Source: Chth-196 sp044376515
Lineage (GTDB): Bacteria > Verrucomicrobiota > Verrucomicrobiia > Chthoniobacterales > Chthoniobacteraceae
Direction: 5' to 3'
Assembly (NCBI GenBank): GCA_044376515.1
Contig: JBILKV010000001.1
Span: 23,094 to 87,093, forward strand
Length of the DNA: 64,000 bases
Shown here: piece by piece, positions 16,706-26,168 of the stretch
Numbering within the stretch: the stretch's first letter is position 1
How the letters are laid out: each line of letters opens with the position of its first letter
Program-made: the position numbers and the translations under genes
Notes under the pieces: model-generated
The model's input: only the letters and a program-made list of their open reading frames with translations
The model's database searches: none
Told to the model about the DNA's origin: nothing

Positions 16706-19700
16706 CTACGGCTGAAGCAGGCCTGCGATGTCGTCCATGGTCAGGCCGTCCATGAGCGGTTGCTCGCTTTCCACAAGCGCGTCCATGAGGGAGCGTTTCC
16801 GCTGCTGCAACTGCAGGATTTTTTCCTCCACGGTGCCGCGGGTGATGAGCTTGTAGGAGGTGACCGTGGATTGCTGTCCGATCCGGTGCGCGCGGTCCGT
16901 CGCCTGCGCCTCTACCGCGGGGTTCCACCAGGGATCGAAATGCACCACCGTGTCGGCGGCCGTAAGGTTGAGGCCCACGCCTCCCGCCTTGAGGCTGATC
17001 AAGAACACGGGAACCGCGCCGGTCTGAAAACGATCCACCTGGGCCGTTCGGTCGCGCGTTGCACCATCCAGCCTGCAGAACGCAATTTCACGCGCTTCCA
17101 GCCAGTCCTGCAGCAGATCGAGCATGGTTGCAAACTGGCTGAACAACAGCACCCGGTGTCCGCCGTCGATGGCCTCCGTCAACAGCTCGTTCAGGGCGTC
17201 GAGTTTCGCGGATTCCGTCGCGGATTCGTTTGCGGGATCCTTCCCCGGAGCCGCTTCGAAGCTTTCGCCCAGCAGGCGCAAATCGTTGCAGGCCTGCCGT
17301 AGGCGTAGTAGAGCGGTGAGCATGAGCATCCTCGCCTGACCCTGGTTTTTGAGGCCCTCGGCCTTGCTCACCTCGCGTCTGGAGAGGTCCACCAGCCGCG
17401 CATAGGCCTCGCGCTGGGCGCCGGAAAGTTCGCACCAAACCACCTGCTCGATTTTGTCCGGCAGTTCCGGCGCGACGGCCTTCTTGGTGCGGCGCAGTAC
17501 GAAGGGCGAGAGCCGTTGGATCATGCGCCGATGCTCCGGCCCTCCGGGCTCCTGCGCCACCGGCTGTTCGTAGCGTTCCCTGAAATCAGCGCGGCTGCCG
17601 AGATACCCGGGCATTAAGAAATGCAGCAGCGACCAGACATCCCTGACCGCGTTTTCCACGGGTGTGCCGGTGAGCACGAACCTGCGCTCGGAACGCAACC
17701 TGTAGGCGGCCTGTGCGGCCTGGCTGTCGGGATTTTTGATGTGCTGCGCCTCGTCCAAGATGACCGCGGCGAACTTCTCGGCGCAGAGTCGGTCCGCATC
17801 GAGGCGCAGCAGGGGATAGCTGGTGATCACCAGCTCGGACTCCGCCCATTCGCGGGCAAACTTGCCGTGCCGCTGCCCGCCCGAGAGCACCAAAATCCGC
17901 ATACCCGGCAGAAAACGCTCCGCCTCGCGCTGCCAGTTGATCAGCAGGGAAGAAGGTGCCACGACGAGCTTGCGACCCTTGATCGAGCCGAGCAGCGCGA
18001 GCGCCTGCACCGTTTTGCCAAGGCCCATTTCATCGGCAAGGATGCCGCCGAGGCCGTTCTCCGCGAGGAAGTGCATCCAGTAGACGCCCTGCTTTTGATA
18101 GGGCCGCAACACCTCCTCCAAGGTTCCCAGCGGGATCGGTTTGAGGCCCGAGGCACGCCGGCTCGCTGAGGCCCACTGCCGCCAGTGCGGGGGCGCGTCC
18201 AGCGGAGTGCCGCTTTCTTCGGCGAACGCCTGCACGAAACCCGCCTGCTTGTTTGTGATGCGGTAGCGCCCCGGTTGGCGTTGCTCGGGCGTGCAGTCAC
18301 GTAAAACCTCCTCGAATTCGGTCAGCAGTCCTGGATCAAACACCGCCACGCTGCCGTCCCTGCGTTTGAAGTGGCTTCTGCCGGATTGGATGAGTTTGCG
18401 CAGTTCCGCGCCGGAGTACCGCTCGCCGCCCGTGGATGCCATCGTCACGTCGAGCTCAAACCAGTTTTCTCCGGAACTTTGGATCTGGAGCTTGGGCTCG
18501 ATGCGTTCGATGTGCCGTGTCACGTGTTCAAAGCGTTCACCGATCTGGACCGTCCAAGCCCGCTGCAAGCCCGGAAGCTGGCGCGCAAAAAACTCGAGGA
18601 TCGCCGGTTCGCCACGCAGTGCCATCTGGCCTTCGGGATCCGGCGGTGAAAAGCCGCATCCCGCCAGACGAGCCATTGCGGCTCCCTCCGCAGCACGGTT
18701 GCAGCGCCGCCCGCCGGTGGGGCGGCTGCTCAGGGTGGTTCGCAAGTCGCCATAGGCTGCGGAGAGCTTGGCCGTGAGAAAGTTCAGGGAGCCCTCGAGC
18801 TGCAAGCTGAATACCGGCTCGGGCAGGTCGGACCCGGACCGCGGGGCTTCATCGTCCGCCCGGCCCCGGTCTTCTTTTTCGCCGCGGGAAACACGCTCCG
18901 GCAACTCAACCCGCTCGCAGACGAAGCGCTCTGCCAACCGCGCCCATTCGCGTTCCACAAAACCCGCAACCGCAGCGGCAGGCAATACAACCTCGCCCTG
19001 CAACAGGGGCAGGTACGCTGGCGGCAGTCCCTCGCAAACCGGTTGCAGAGTCGTGTCGCGCAAAAACCACGCGGCTTTCTTTCCCAAGATCAGACTGCCC
19101 CCCGCAGGCAGTTCGCACCGCAACGCCCAGTCGCCGTTGGGCCGGTTTTCCGCAAACAGGGCCGGCCGCACGCCGCCTCCTCCGACGAGCAGCGGAGTCC
19201 TTCTCGCGAGCGTCACGCGGGGATGCCCGTGAAGCGCATCCAAGAGGGTGAGAAGCGGCTCCACCCCCAGCGAAAGCATTCCTGGCAGCGCACCTTCAGG
19301 ATACAACGATGCAAGCGCCTCCAAAAGGCTCCAATCCCCCGCGTCGCACCGGTACGTCTGGCGCGGATCAAGCGCATTCAACAACACCCGCCGGCCCGAA
19401 ATCACCGCCTCCACGCCGACGGACGCCGCCCCGCGCGCCGCCGCCTGCGCGAGGTTTGGAGGAAACACCACGTGCAATTCGACCGGTTGCCCTCCTTCGG
19501 TGGAGAAGCCCGTCACAATGGGCTTCCTTTCGGGCGGAGGCCCGCCGGGTTCGGCCTTCGGCACGTCCCGCTCCTGTGCCTCGACCGGCTGCAGAATCGC
19601 GAGCCCGACCGCCAGCGAATGGGCGCAGATGAGGCCGCGCATCCGCGAGTCACGGCAGGTGCAAAGGTTTTCCACGTTGGTGCGGCTCAGGAAGCGCAGC

Positions 19701-19858
19701 CCCGCCCGGTAACGCGTTTCCCCCTCCCGTACATAGCCGTGAATCAGCTCGCCATTCTGGGTGGCCTCCGAAACCCTCCCGGCCGAGTGCAACCCGCGGG
19801 CGTGCTTGAGCGCCTGCCAACCGCCGGCTTCCACCAGAAGCTTCTCGGAAATTTGCAT
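16706..19858 (-). CDS. SWIM zinc-finger SNF2-family DNA helicase/ATPase
   Basis: A 1050-residue double-strand DNA translocase of the bacterial SNF2/RapA-like class. The N-terminus has a SWIM zinc finger (CTCRDSRMRGLICAHS, pattern CxC...CxH). A long unrecognised middle follows, then a complete helicase core in the last ~450 residues: motif I DEMGLGKT, motif II DEAQ, motif III LTGTPVEN, motif V SLKAGGVGLNLTAAD and motif VI ATDRAHRIGQ. The chosen ATG at 19858 starts MQISEKLLVEAGG; upstream residues look like antisense of cimA. It lies 44 bp after cimA in the same direction and may be co-transcribed. Role inferred: remodelling protein-DNA complexes. Confidence 0.92.
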   Translation of the reverse strand: MQISEKLLVEAGGWQALKHARGLHSAGRVSEATQNGELIHGYVREGETRYRAGLRFLSRTNVENLCTCRDSRMRGLICAHSLAVGLAILQPVEAQERDVPKAEPGGPPPERKPIVTGFSTEGGQPVELHVVFPPNLAQAAARGAASVGVEAVISGRRVLLNALDPRQTYRCDAGDWSLLEALASLYPEGALPGMLSLGVEPLLTLLDALHGHPRVTLARRTPLLVGGGGVRPALFAENRPNGDWALRCELPAGGSLILGKKAAWFLRDTTLQPVCEGLPPAYLPLLQGEVVLPAAAVAGFVEREWARLAERFVCERVELPERVSRGEKEDRGRADDEAPRSGSDLPEPVFSLQLEGSLNFLTAKLSAAYGDLRTTLSSRPTGGRRCNRAAEGAAMARLAGCGFSPPDPEGQMALRGEPAILEFFARQLPGLQRAWTVQIGERFEHVTRHIERIEPKLQIQSSGENWFELDVTMASTGGERYSGAELRKLIQSGRSHFKRRDGSVAVFDPGLLTEFEEVLRDCTPEQRQPGRYRITNKQAGFVQAFAEESGTPLDAPPHWRQWASASRRASGLKPIPLGTLEEVLRPYQKQGVYWMHFLAENGLGGILADEMGLGKTVQALALLGSIKGRKLVVAPSSLLINWQREAERFLPGMRILVLSGGQRHGKFAREWAESELVITSYPLLRLDADRLCAEKFAAVILDEAQHIKNPDSQAAQAAYRLRSERRFVLTGTPVENAVRDVWSLLHFLMPGYLGSRADFRERYEQPVAQEPGGPEHRRMIQRLSPFVLRRTKKAVAPELPDKIEQVVWCELSGAQREAYARLVDLSRREVSKAEGLKNQGQARMLMLTALLRLRQACNDLRLLGESFEAAPGKDPANESATESAKLDALNELLTEAIDGGHRVLLFSQFATMLDLLQDWLEAREIAFCRLDGATRDRTAQVDRFQTGAVPVFLISLKAGGVGLNLTAADTVVHFDPWWNPAVEAQATDRAHRIGQQSTVTSYKLITRGTVEEKILQLQQRKRSLMDALVESEQPLMDGLTMDDIAGLLQP

Positions 19859-19902
19859 GTGCCAGCTGGGGGCCCCAGACCGTTGTGCGACCGGCCCCGC
19901 CG

Positions 19903-21474
19903 CTAACCGCGCAGCCTGCCGATCCGGTATTCGAGCCCGTCGACGAGCGCGAGCCAACTGGCCTCGATGATGTTGTCGCTCACCCCGACCGTACCCCAAG
20001 TTTCGTGGCCGTCCGTGGAGGTGATGAGCACGCGCGTGCGGGCCGCAGTGCCGGCTTGACCGTTAATGATTCGCACCTTGTAGTCGGCGAGATGGATGGC
20101 GTCGATCTGCGGGTAGGTGCCGCGCAACGCCTTGCGCAGGGCCGCGTCCAGCGCGTTGACCGGGCCGTCGCCGTCCTCGACGGTATACTGCTGCTGGTCG
20201 CCGACGCGGATCCGCACGGTGGCCTCGCATTTGCTCCATTCGCTCCCGCCGTTGTAGCGGTAGCTGCAATGGTATTCCTCGAGCCGAAACAACGGCTGGC
20301 GCCGACCCAAAAACTGGCGCACCAGCAGCTCGAAGGACGCCTCTGCCGCCTCGAATTCGTACCCTATGGATTCGAGTCGCTTGATCTCCGCGAGGATCTC
20401 GTTGACTTCAGGGCTCCCCTTGCGCAGGTCGAACCCGAGTGCGGCGGCGCGTGCCAACACGTTGCTTTGACCGGACATGTCGGAGATGGAAATCACCCGT
20501 TCGTTGCCGACCAGCGCTGGATCGATGTGCTCGTAGGTCCGCGCCAGTTTTTGCACCGCGTGGACGTGGAGCCCACCCTTGTGGGTGAAGGCGGCCTGAC
20601 CGACGTAGGGCGCGCGGATGTTGTGGGGCACGTTGGCCAGTTCATCGACAAAGTGGGAAAGCTCGCGGAGTCCGGTCAGGTCGAGTCCGAGGGGCATCCC
20701 AAGTTTGAGCTGCAGCGTTGGCATGATCGTCGTCAGGTCGCAGTTGCCTACCCGCTCGCCGTAGCCGTTGATGGTGCCCTGAACCTGGCTGGCGCCCGCG
20801 CGCACCGCAGCAATCGCGTTGGCCACTCCGAACCCTCCGTCGTTGTGGGTGTGAATGCCGACGGGCCGTCCGAGTTCGGCGATGGCCGCCCGCGTCACCT
20901 CCTGAATGAACTCGGGAAGGCTGCCGCCGTTGGTGTCGCACAGCACGACGAGGTCCGCCCCCGCATCCTGAGCCGCCCGAATTGTCGCTAGGGAGTAGGA
21001 GGGATCTTCGCGGTAGCTGTCAAAAAAATGTTCCGCGTCGTAGAGCACCTCGCGCCCGTGGGACTTCAAATACGCAACGGTATCTGCAATCATCGCGAGG
21101 TTTTCCTCCAGGGAGACTTGGAACACCTCGATGACGTGCAGGGGCCAGGTTTTCCCGACGATGGTCACTGCCGGAGTCCGGGCATCCAGAAGCATCTGGA
21201 CCTGCGGATCCTCCTCCACCCGCATCTTGCCGCGCCGCGTCATTCCGAAAGCGGTGATCTTCGCGTTGACCCAGGTGCGCTCCGCAGCCTCCGCGAAAAA
21301 TGCGGCGTCCTTGGGGTTGGACCCCGGCCAACCGCCCTCGATGTAGTGGATTCCGAAGTGGTCTAGCTTTTCGGCGACCCGAATCTTGTCCAGCACACTA
21401 AACGAAATGCCCGTTCCCTGCGTGCCGTCGCGAAGGGTGGTGTCGTAGAGAGTGAAGGCGGACTTGGGTTTCAT
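19903..21474 (-). CDS. cimA: (R)-citramalate synthase
   Basis: Condenses acetyl-CoA with pyruvate to citramalate, the first step of the threonine-independent route to isoleucine. The 523 residues match the CimA/LeuA-like family: an HMGL-like TIM barrel starts with LYDTTLRDGTQGTGISFS, the metal-binding HTHNDGGFGVANA is near residue 210, NGYGERVGNCDL follows, and the C-terminal LeuA dimer/regulatory domain covers roughly 370-520. The DTTLRDGTQ... IHYIEGGWPGSNPKD pattern favours citramalate synthase over isopropylmalate synthase. The ATG at 21474 is the only start compatible with the conserved N-terminus. The C-terminal domain suggests feedback control by isoleucine (family knowledge). Confidence 0.9.
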   Translation of the reverse strand: MKPKSAFTLYDTTLRDGTQGTGISFSVLDKIRVAEKLDHFGIHYIEGGWPGSNPKDAAFFAEAAERTWVNAKITAFGMTRRGKMRVEEDPQVQMLLDARTPAVTIVGKTWPLHVIEVFQVSLEENLAMIADTVAYLKSHGREVLYDAEHFFDSYREDPSYSLATIRAAQDAGADLVVLCDTNGGSLPEFIQEVTRAAIAELGRPVGIHTHNDGGFGVANAIAAVRAGASQVQGTINGYGERVGNCDLTTIMPTLQLKLGMPLGLDLTGLRELSHFVDELANVPHNIRAPYVGQAAFTHKGGLHVHAVQKLARTYEHIDPALVGNERVISISDMSGQSNVLARAAALGFDLRKGSPEVNEILAEIKRLESIGYEFEAAEASFELLVRQFLGRRQPLFRLEEYHCSYRYNGGSEWSKCEATVRIRVGDQQQYTVEDGDGPVNALDAALRKALRGTYPQIDAIHLADYKVRIINGQAGTAARTRVLITSTDGHETWGTVGVSDNIIEASWLALVDGLEYRIGRLRG

Positions 21475-21689
21475 AGAGCCCCCCAACGTAACCGCACAGA
21501 ATGCCGCTGCCAAGGGAAGGAAACGTCGGGATCTTGTCCGGCGTTCCGCCGCCCTCATCAAAACGACCCCGGAAACAGGGTATGCCGTCTTTCTCCAAAC
21601 GGGTTCTGCGGCCCGGAAAGGAACCGCATGCGGCTCCGCGGGAGCTCCGCCTGATGTTTGGTACCCCCGCGTCTTCAGCGAGGCGTCTC

Positions 21690-22535
21690 TCAGGCGGCCC
21701 GGTTTGCCAACAGGTAGGAGAGCAGGTTGTGGAGGGTCTCCTTCAGTTCTTTTCGGTGCACGATCCGGTCGACCAGTCCGTGGTCCCGAAGGAACTCTGC
21801 GGTTTGAAAGCCGGCTGGCAAATCCTGATGGGTGGTCTCGCGGATCACCCGCGGCCCCGCAAAACCAATCATGGCGCGTGGTTCGGCGAGGTTGATGTCG
21901 CCTACGGTGGCGAAGCTGGCGCTCACCCCGCCGGTGGTGGGATGGGTCATAAGCGAAATGTAGGGCAGTCCGGCCTGAGCATGGAGCGCCAGTGCACCGC
22001 AGGTTTTGGCCATCTGCATGAGCGAGATCGCCCCCTCGTACATGCGCGCCCCGCCCGAGGCTGAAACGATGATCACGGGCAGTCGGTCCGCCGTGCAGCG
22101 CTCGACAAGACGGGTCAGCTTCTCCCCGACGACCGAGCCCATGGTGGCCGCGATGAAGTTGAAATCCATCACCGCAAGCCCGGTCCGGATCCCCTCGAGG
22201 CTGCAAAGGCCGGTGAGCGCGGCATCTTTGAGGCCCGTCTTTTTCTGGTAGGTTTTCAGCCGCTCCGTGTAGCTGGCCTGCCCCGTGAACTTCAGGGTGT
22301 CCACCGAGATCATGTTGGCGTCCAACTCCTCGAAGCTCTCCGCATCCGCAAGCATTTCCACCCGCTCGGCCGCGGGCTGCACAAAGTGATGGTCGCACCG
22401 GGGACACACTCGGAAATTCTGTTGAAGCTCCAGATTGTGGATCATTTCCGAACAGGCTGGGCATTTCTGCCAAAGCCCCATCGGAAGATCGCGCTTCTTG
22501 TCGGAGTAAAAGGAGGGACGACTGAAAATACCCAT
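21690..22535 (-). CDS. accD: Acetyl-CoA carboxylase carboxyltransferase subunit beta
   Basis: Beta subunit of the carboxyltransferase that makes malonyl-CoA for fatty-acid synthesis. The 281 residues carry the N-terminal zinc ribbon (Cys25, Cys28, Cys44, Cys47: CPAC...CPRC) and the crotonase-like carboxyltransferase domain with VSASGGARMYEGAISLMQMAK, MTHPTTGGVSASFA and a FAGPRVI segment. The ATG at 22535 begins MGIFSRPSF, typical of AccD. It starts 8 bp after the comF stop, so the two are probably one transcript. The alpha subunit AccA is not in this window. Confidence 0.96.
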   Translation of the reverse strand: MGIFSRPSFYSDKKRDLPMGLWQKCPACSEMIHNLELQQNFRVCPRCDHHFVQPAAERVEMLADAESFEELDANMISVDTLKFTGQASYTERLKTYQKKTGLKDAALTGLCSLEGIRTGLAVMDFNFIAATMGSVVGEKLTRLVERCTADRLPVIIVSASGGARMYEGAISLMQMAKTCGALALHAQAGLPYISLMTHPTTGGVSASFATVGDINLAEPRAMIGFAGPRVIRETTHQDLPAGFQTAEFLRDHGLVDRIVHRKELKETLHNLLSYLLANRAA

Positions 22536-22543
22536 GCCGCACT

Positions 22544-23329
22544 CTATCCTCTTGCTGCCGTCAGTGCACGCACCGATGCGGCTCCGGCCTCGAGAAGAAC
22601 CGCCGCACACGCGTCAAGGGTGGCGCCGGTGGTGAGGACGTCGTCCACCAGAACAAGGTGCCTTCCCTCGATCTGACGGGGGCTCCGGCGCCGCATGCCG
22701 AAGGCGCCGCGCACGTTCAAACGCCGTTCCTCCCTTGCAAGCTGGGTTTGGGTCACCGTCAGCCGCACCCGCCGCAGCGCGTTGATCACCTCCAGTCCGT
22801 CACTTGCGGAAAGCTCTCTGGCGAGCAACTCCGCTTGGTTGAACCCGCGCAGCCTCCTTTTCCACCAGTGCAGGGGGACCGGCACCAGCACCTCCGGAGC
22901 TGGATGACACAACCGAGCGTCCGCGAGTCCCTCCCGCATCCAGCCGGACACAATGCGGCGCAGGTGTCGCTTTCCGTCGTACTTAAACTGGTGGACCACA
23001 TCCCGCACTACCCCCACAAACCGGCAGGGTGCCACGACGCACCCAAAGGCAGGGTTCCATTCGAGACAATCCGCACAAATCTCCGGCAGCGGTGGGCTTC
23101 CCCAGAAAGGCCTCGAACACTTGCGGCAAAGCGCCGGGGCGGCCCACCTGAGCCGTTCCGCCTCCTCCGCACAGTCGACGCAGAGGTGTTTGCCCGTCTC
23201 CGTTGGTTCCGCGCAGGCCGTGCAATATGGGGGGTATAAAAGACTCTGCACCCCTTTCAAACCAACACGGAGCCAGTGCTTGCCGGGGAAGCGCTGCGAC
23301 AAAGGGGAGCGGAATGGAAAAAGTTTCAT
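22544..23329 (-). CDS. comF: ComF-family phosphoribosyltransferase-like protein
   Basis: 261-residue ComF-like protein. A zinc-binding N-terminal region has Cys pairs at 36/39 and 50/53 and a second CRKCS...CADCL set, and the C-terminal PRT domain carries the PRPP-binding loop LVLVDDVLTTGATLDAC. The LVPVPLHWWKRRLRGFNQAELLA segment is typical of ComF. Family members take part in competence DNA uptake in Firmicutes and Haemophilus; a role in natural transformation here is an inference. A strong ribosome-binding sequence AGGAGGGA lies immediately upstream of the ATG, unusual for this window. Divergent from the PFK gene across 77 bp. Confidence 0.85.
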   Translation of the reverse strand: MKLFPFRSPLSQRFPGKHWLRVGLKGVQSLLYPPYCTACAEPTETGKHLCVDCAEEAERLRWAAPALCRKCSRPFWGSPPLPEICADCLEWNPAFGCVVAPCRFVGVVRDVVHQFKYDGKRHLRRIVSGWMREGLADARLCHPAPEVLVPVPLHWWKRRLRGFNQAELLARELSASDGLEVINALRRVRLTVTQTQLAREERRLNVRGAFGMRRRSPRQIEGRHLVLVDDVLTTGATLDACAAVLLEAGAASVRALTAARG

Positions 23330-23406
23330 ATCCCTCCTACGGAACCCGAGACCGCTTGGCCGCCAAAACGATTCAGATTTCCGTCACCCGCCGCTGATTT
23401 GATCTC

Positions 23407-24735
23407 ATGGGCTCTTCCCTGAACCGCAGTTTGTTCATTCCGCGTCTTGGTCCCTGCCTGCTCGCCTCACCCGGTCTTGAGAGGGAATGGGGGGGAGGCG
23501 ACGCGAGTTGGGTTTCGGACCTCGAGCGCATCCTGCTGGACGATTCAGTCCACGCCTCCGCCGCACCCGCCCTCGCACAGGAATGGGTCTCGGTGGAAAA
23601 AGCCGGGCCGCGCAAAAAAATCTTTTTTGATCCTGCCCGGACGACCATTGCCGTGGTCACCTGTGGCGGGCTTTGTCCCGGGATCAACGACGTCATCCGA
23701 AGCATCGTGATGCATGCCTCCTACGGGTACGGGATCCGCCGCATCCTCGGGATGCGCTATGGCTACGAGGCGCTCAACGGCCGCATCGCCCATGCCCCCA
23801 TCGAACTAACTCCGGAACGGGTCGCGAAAATCCAGCACCTTGGCGGCTCGGTGCTCGGCACCTCCCGCGGCCCCCAACCCCCCGCGGAGATGGTCGACCG
23901 GCTGGAGTCCCTGGGCGTTCAGGCGCTGTTTGTCGTTGGCGGAGACGGCTCGCAACGCGGCGTCCGCGACCTCTACGAGGAGATCGCTCGGCGCAAGGCC
24001 TCCATCTCAGTGGTGGGCATCCCCAAGACCATCGACAACGACCTGCTCTACATGGACCGCAGCTTCGGCTACCTGACGGCCTCCAGCGAAGCTTTCCGTA
24101 CGATTGAAGTCGCGCACGCCGAGGCGCGCGGCGCGCGAAACGGCATCGGGTTGGTCAAGCTCATGGGCAGGGATTCGGGTTTCATCGCGTGTGCCGCCGC
24201 AATCGCCTCCGCCGAATCCAACTTTGTGTTGATTCCAGAGGTCCGCTTCGGCCTAAACGGCGAGACAGGCCTGCTACGCTGTCTTGAAAAACGGCTGCGT
24301 GACCGAGGTCACGCCCTCATTGTTGTGGCGGAGGGCGCTGGACAGCACCTGCTTCCCCGCGAAGCGGAGCGCCTGGACCGCTCCGGAAACCGCCTGCATG
24401 GCGACATCGGCGCGTACCTCAAGTCGCGGATCGAGGTTCATTTCCGCAATGTCGAGACCGACATCACTCTCAAATACATCGACCCGGGATACCAGTTGCG
24501 AGGAGTGGTGGCCACGCCCGAGGACCGCTCCTTCTGTCTGCAGCTGGCGCGGCACGCAGTCCACGCCGCCATGACCGGCCGCACCGGGATGGTGGTGGCC
24601 CTCTGGCACCAGCGCTACGTCCACCTCCCGGTCCACCTCGTTGCCGAGGGGATCCGCCGAGTGGACCCCGAGGGTGACCTCTGGCGCTGCGTTCTGGAGA
24701 GCACCGGCCAACCCGCCCACATCGGGCTCGCGTAA
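23407..24735 (+). CDS. 6-phosphofructokinase, probably ATP-dependent
   Basis: Glycolytic enzyme of 442 residues from the long PFK group (plant/spirochaete TP0108-like). Motifs are TCGGLCPGIND (about 85-95), GGDGS at 178-182, PKTIDND at 206-212 and MGRDSGF at 253-259. In this family a Gly in GGDGS marks ATP users, while PPi users carry Asp there; the Lys of PKTIDND is common to this long group, so ATP dependence is inferred rather than certain. The first ~75 residues precede the catalytic fold. It complements gapA-pgk-tpiA at 58.6-61.8 kb. 257 bp without a gene follow. Confidence 0.85.
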   Translation: MGSSLNRSLFIPRLGPCLLASPGLEREWGGGDASWVSDLERILLDDSVHASAAPALAQEWVSVEKAGPRKKIFFDPARTTIAVVTCGGLCPGINDVIRSIVMHASYGYGIRRILGMRYGYEALNGRIAHAPIELTPERVAKIQHLGGSVLGTSRGPQPPAEMVDRLESLGVQALFVVGGDGSQRGVRDLYEEIARRKASISVVGIPKTIDNDLLYMDRSFGYLTASSEAFRTIEVAHAEARGARNGIGLVKLMGRDSGFIACAAAIASAESNFVLIPEVRFGLNGETGLLRCLEKRLRDRGHALIVVAEGAGQHLLPREAERLDRSGNRLHGDIGAYLKSRIEVHFRNVETDITLKYIDPGYQLRGVVATPEDRSFCLQLARHAVHAAMTGRTGMVVALWHQRYVHLPVHLVAEGIRRVDPEGDLWRCVLESTGQPAHIGLA

Positions 24736-24992
24736 ACCGCGGTCCGCAGCAGTCAAGTGCGCAGCTGCCTCAGCAAATCAGGGCAACCAACTCGAAGAGG
24801 ACTGCAGGCGCGTGGACGTCCTGTCTGCGTACGTCACTCCAAAGGCGACAGAGGAGGCGAGAGAAACGCCACTCCTGCAAAGCCGGATTTTGGAAGCCGG
24901 GTGTTGAGAGCGGAGGACTGTGCGGGGGCGTCGCAATGATTTGAGCGTTCGGCCGCGATCTCCCCGTTGCCCGGTGCACCGATCGCTTCCGT

Positions 24993-26081
24993 CTAGCGCG
25001 TGACGATGTCGGAAATGTTTTTGTCACACGGCAGGCTCGCCGCCTTTGCGAGCTCTCCGTCGGCGCCCACACGGTATACTGTGATGGTGCCCCCGTTGAA
25101 AGCCGTGACCGCGAGGTGTGCACCGTCCGGGGAAAGGGCGAGTCCCCACGGGATTTTGTCAGCCGGAGTGAGGCCAAGCAGGGTCAGGTCGCCGTTGGGA
25201 AGCACCCGGTATCTCGCGATCCAGTCAAAGGCTCGGGAATGACCGCGGATTCCGGCGAAAATAAACCGGCCGTCTGGGGTGATGACAATGTCCGAGGAGG
25301 AGATCCCCTCCTTGGGTTCCGACTCGGGGAACGCGTCGCAGACGTTGCGGAACTTGAGGCGGCCCCCGGCATTCCGATCGTACACCGAAACCCCGAGGTG
25401 CTGCTCGTTGCTGAAGTACGCCACAGGCAGGCTGGGATGGTAGGCCATGTGGCGCGGTCCCGTCCCCGCCGGCGGTTCGGCGTTCGCCGGTTCCAGGGGC
25501 GTGAGCGCACCCGTTTCAGGATCGAAGGCGTACTGCAGAAGCGCGTTGTTTGATTTGACGTAGGGGATGTACACGTAACGGTTGTCCGGTGAGGGAAGTA
25601 CGCAGTGCGCTTCCTTTCGGCCTTCGTCGCGGCCGGCTACCCACTTGACCGGAAGCCCAGCGGCGTCGAGTCCGTACACGTCCACTGCGCCGCTGCCGTA
25701 ATCAGCGCTCAACAGAAAGCGGCCGGCCCGATCCGTGCTCAGGTATGCCGTCCCATGTTTGAGCTCAAACGGGCGGAGCGCGGCACTCGTGCCTTTTTCA
25801 TCCAGAGCCAGCGCAACCGCGGGAATCTTGCCCGCGGGCCCGCCCCCGCCTCCCACATACAGAAGCGGCAGCCCGGGATGAACCGCTATGCTGCTTCCCG
25901 CGAAGCCGAGGTCCACCTTGCCCTCGAGGTTTAGTTCCACCCCGGAGGCTGAAACCTTCGCCTGCACAATCCACAGCTGTTTGGTCGTCGGACTGGGGGC
26001 ATAGAGCCGAAAGGATTCCGCGGCTGCAGCGGAGAAGTTCCAACCAAGGATGGAGAGGGCGAGGGCGGCGAGGGTTTTCAT
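24993..26081 (-). CDS. Secreted lactonase-family seven-bladed beta-propeller protein
   Basis: 362 residues: signal peptide (about residues 1-20), then the Pgl-type lactonase propeller (6-phosphogluconolactonase-like) with repeated blades such as AVHPGLPLLYVGG, PSPDNRYVYIPY, YHPSLPVAYFSNE, ITPDGRFIFAG and LSPDGAHLAVT. The export signal argues against the cytosolic phosphogluconolactone role; the protein may hydrolyse sugar lactones in the periplasm, possibly those formed by the exported Gfo/Idh/MocA enzymes (inference). It starts 87 bp downstream of the DUF1592 gene in the same direction and could be the tail of that operon. Confidence 0.8.
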   Translation of the reverse strand: MKTLAALALSILGWNFSAAAAESFRLYAPSPTTKQLWIVQAKVSASGVELNLEGKVDLGFAGSSIAVHPGLPLLYVGGGGGPAGKIPAVALALDEKGTSAALRPFELKHGTAYLSTDRAGRFLLSADYGSGAVDVYGLDAAGLPVKWVAGRDEGRKEAHCVLPSPDNRYVYIPYVKSNNALLQYAFDPETGALTPLEPANAEPPAGTGPRHMAYHPSLPVAYFSNEQHLGVSVYDRNAGGRLKFRNVCDAFPESEPKEGISSSDIVITPDGRFIFAGIRGHSRAFDWIARYRVLPNGDLTLLGLTPADKIPWGLALSPDGAHLAVTAFNGGTITVYRVGADGELAKAASLPCDKNISDIVTR

Positions 26082-26168
26082 GGCGAGGAGAAGCTTGGGC
26101 GGCGCATCGTTGCACGGGCAACACGGGAAATGAATACGCCCATGATTGGTTCGGTGAGGTGGCGTTGT

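Noticed and set aside
21475..21689. Possible gene between accD and cimA
   Set aside because: 215 bp with no start plus ribosome-binding site and no family similarity; treated as leader or promoter DNA of cimA.
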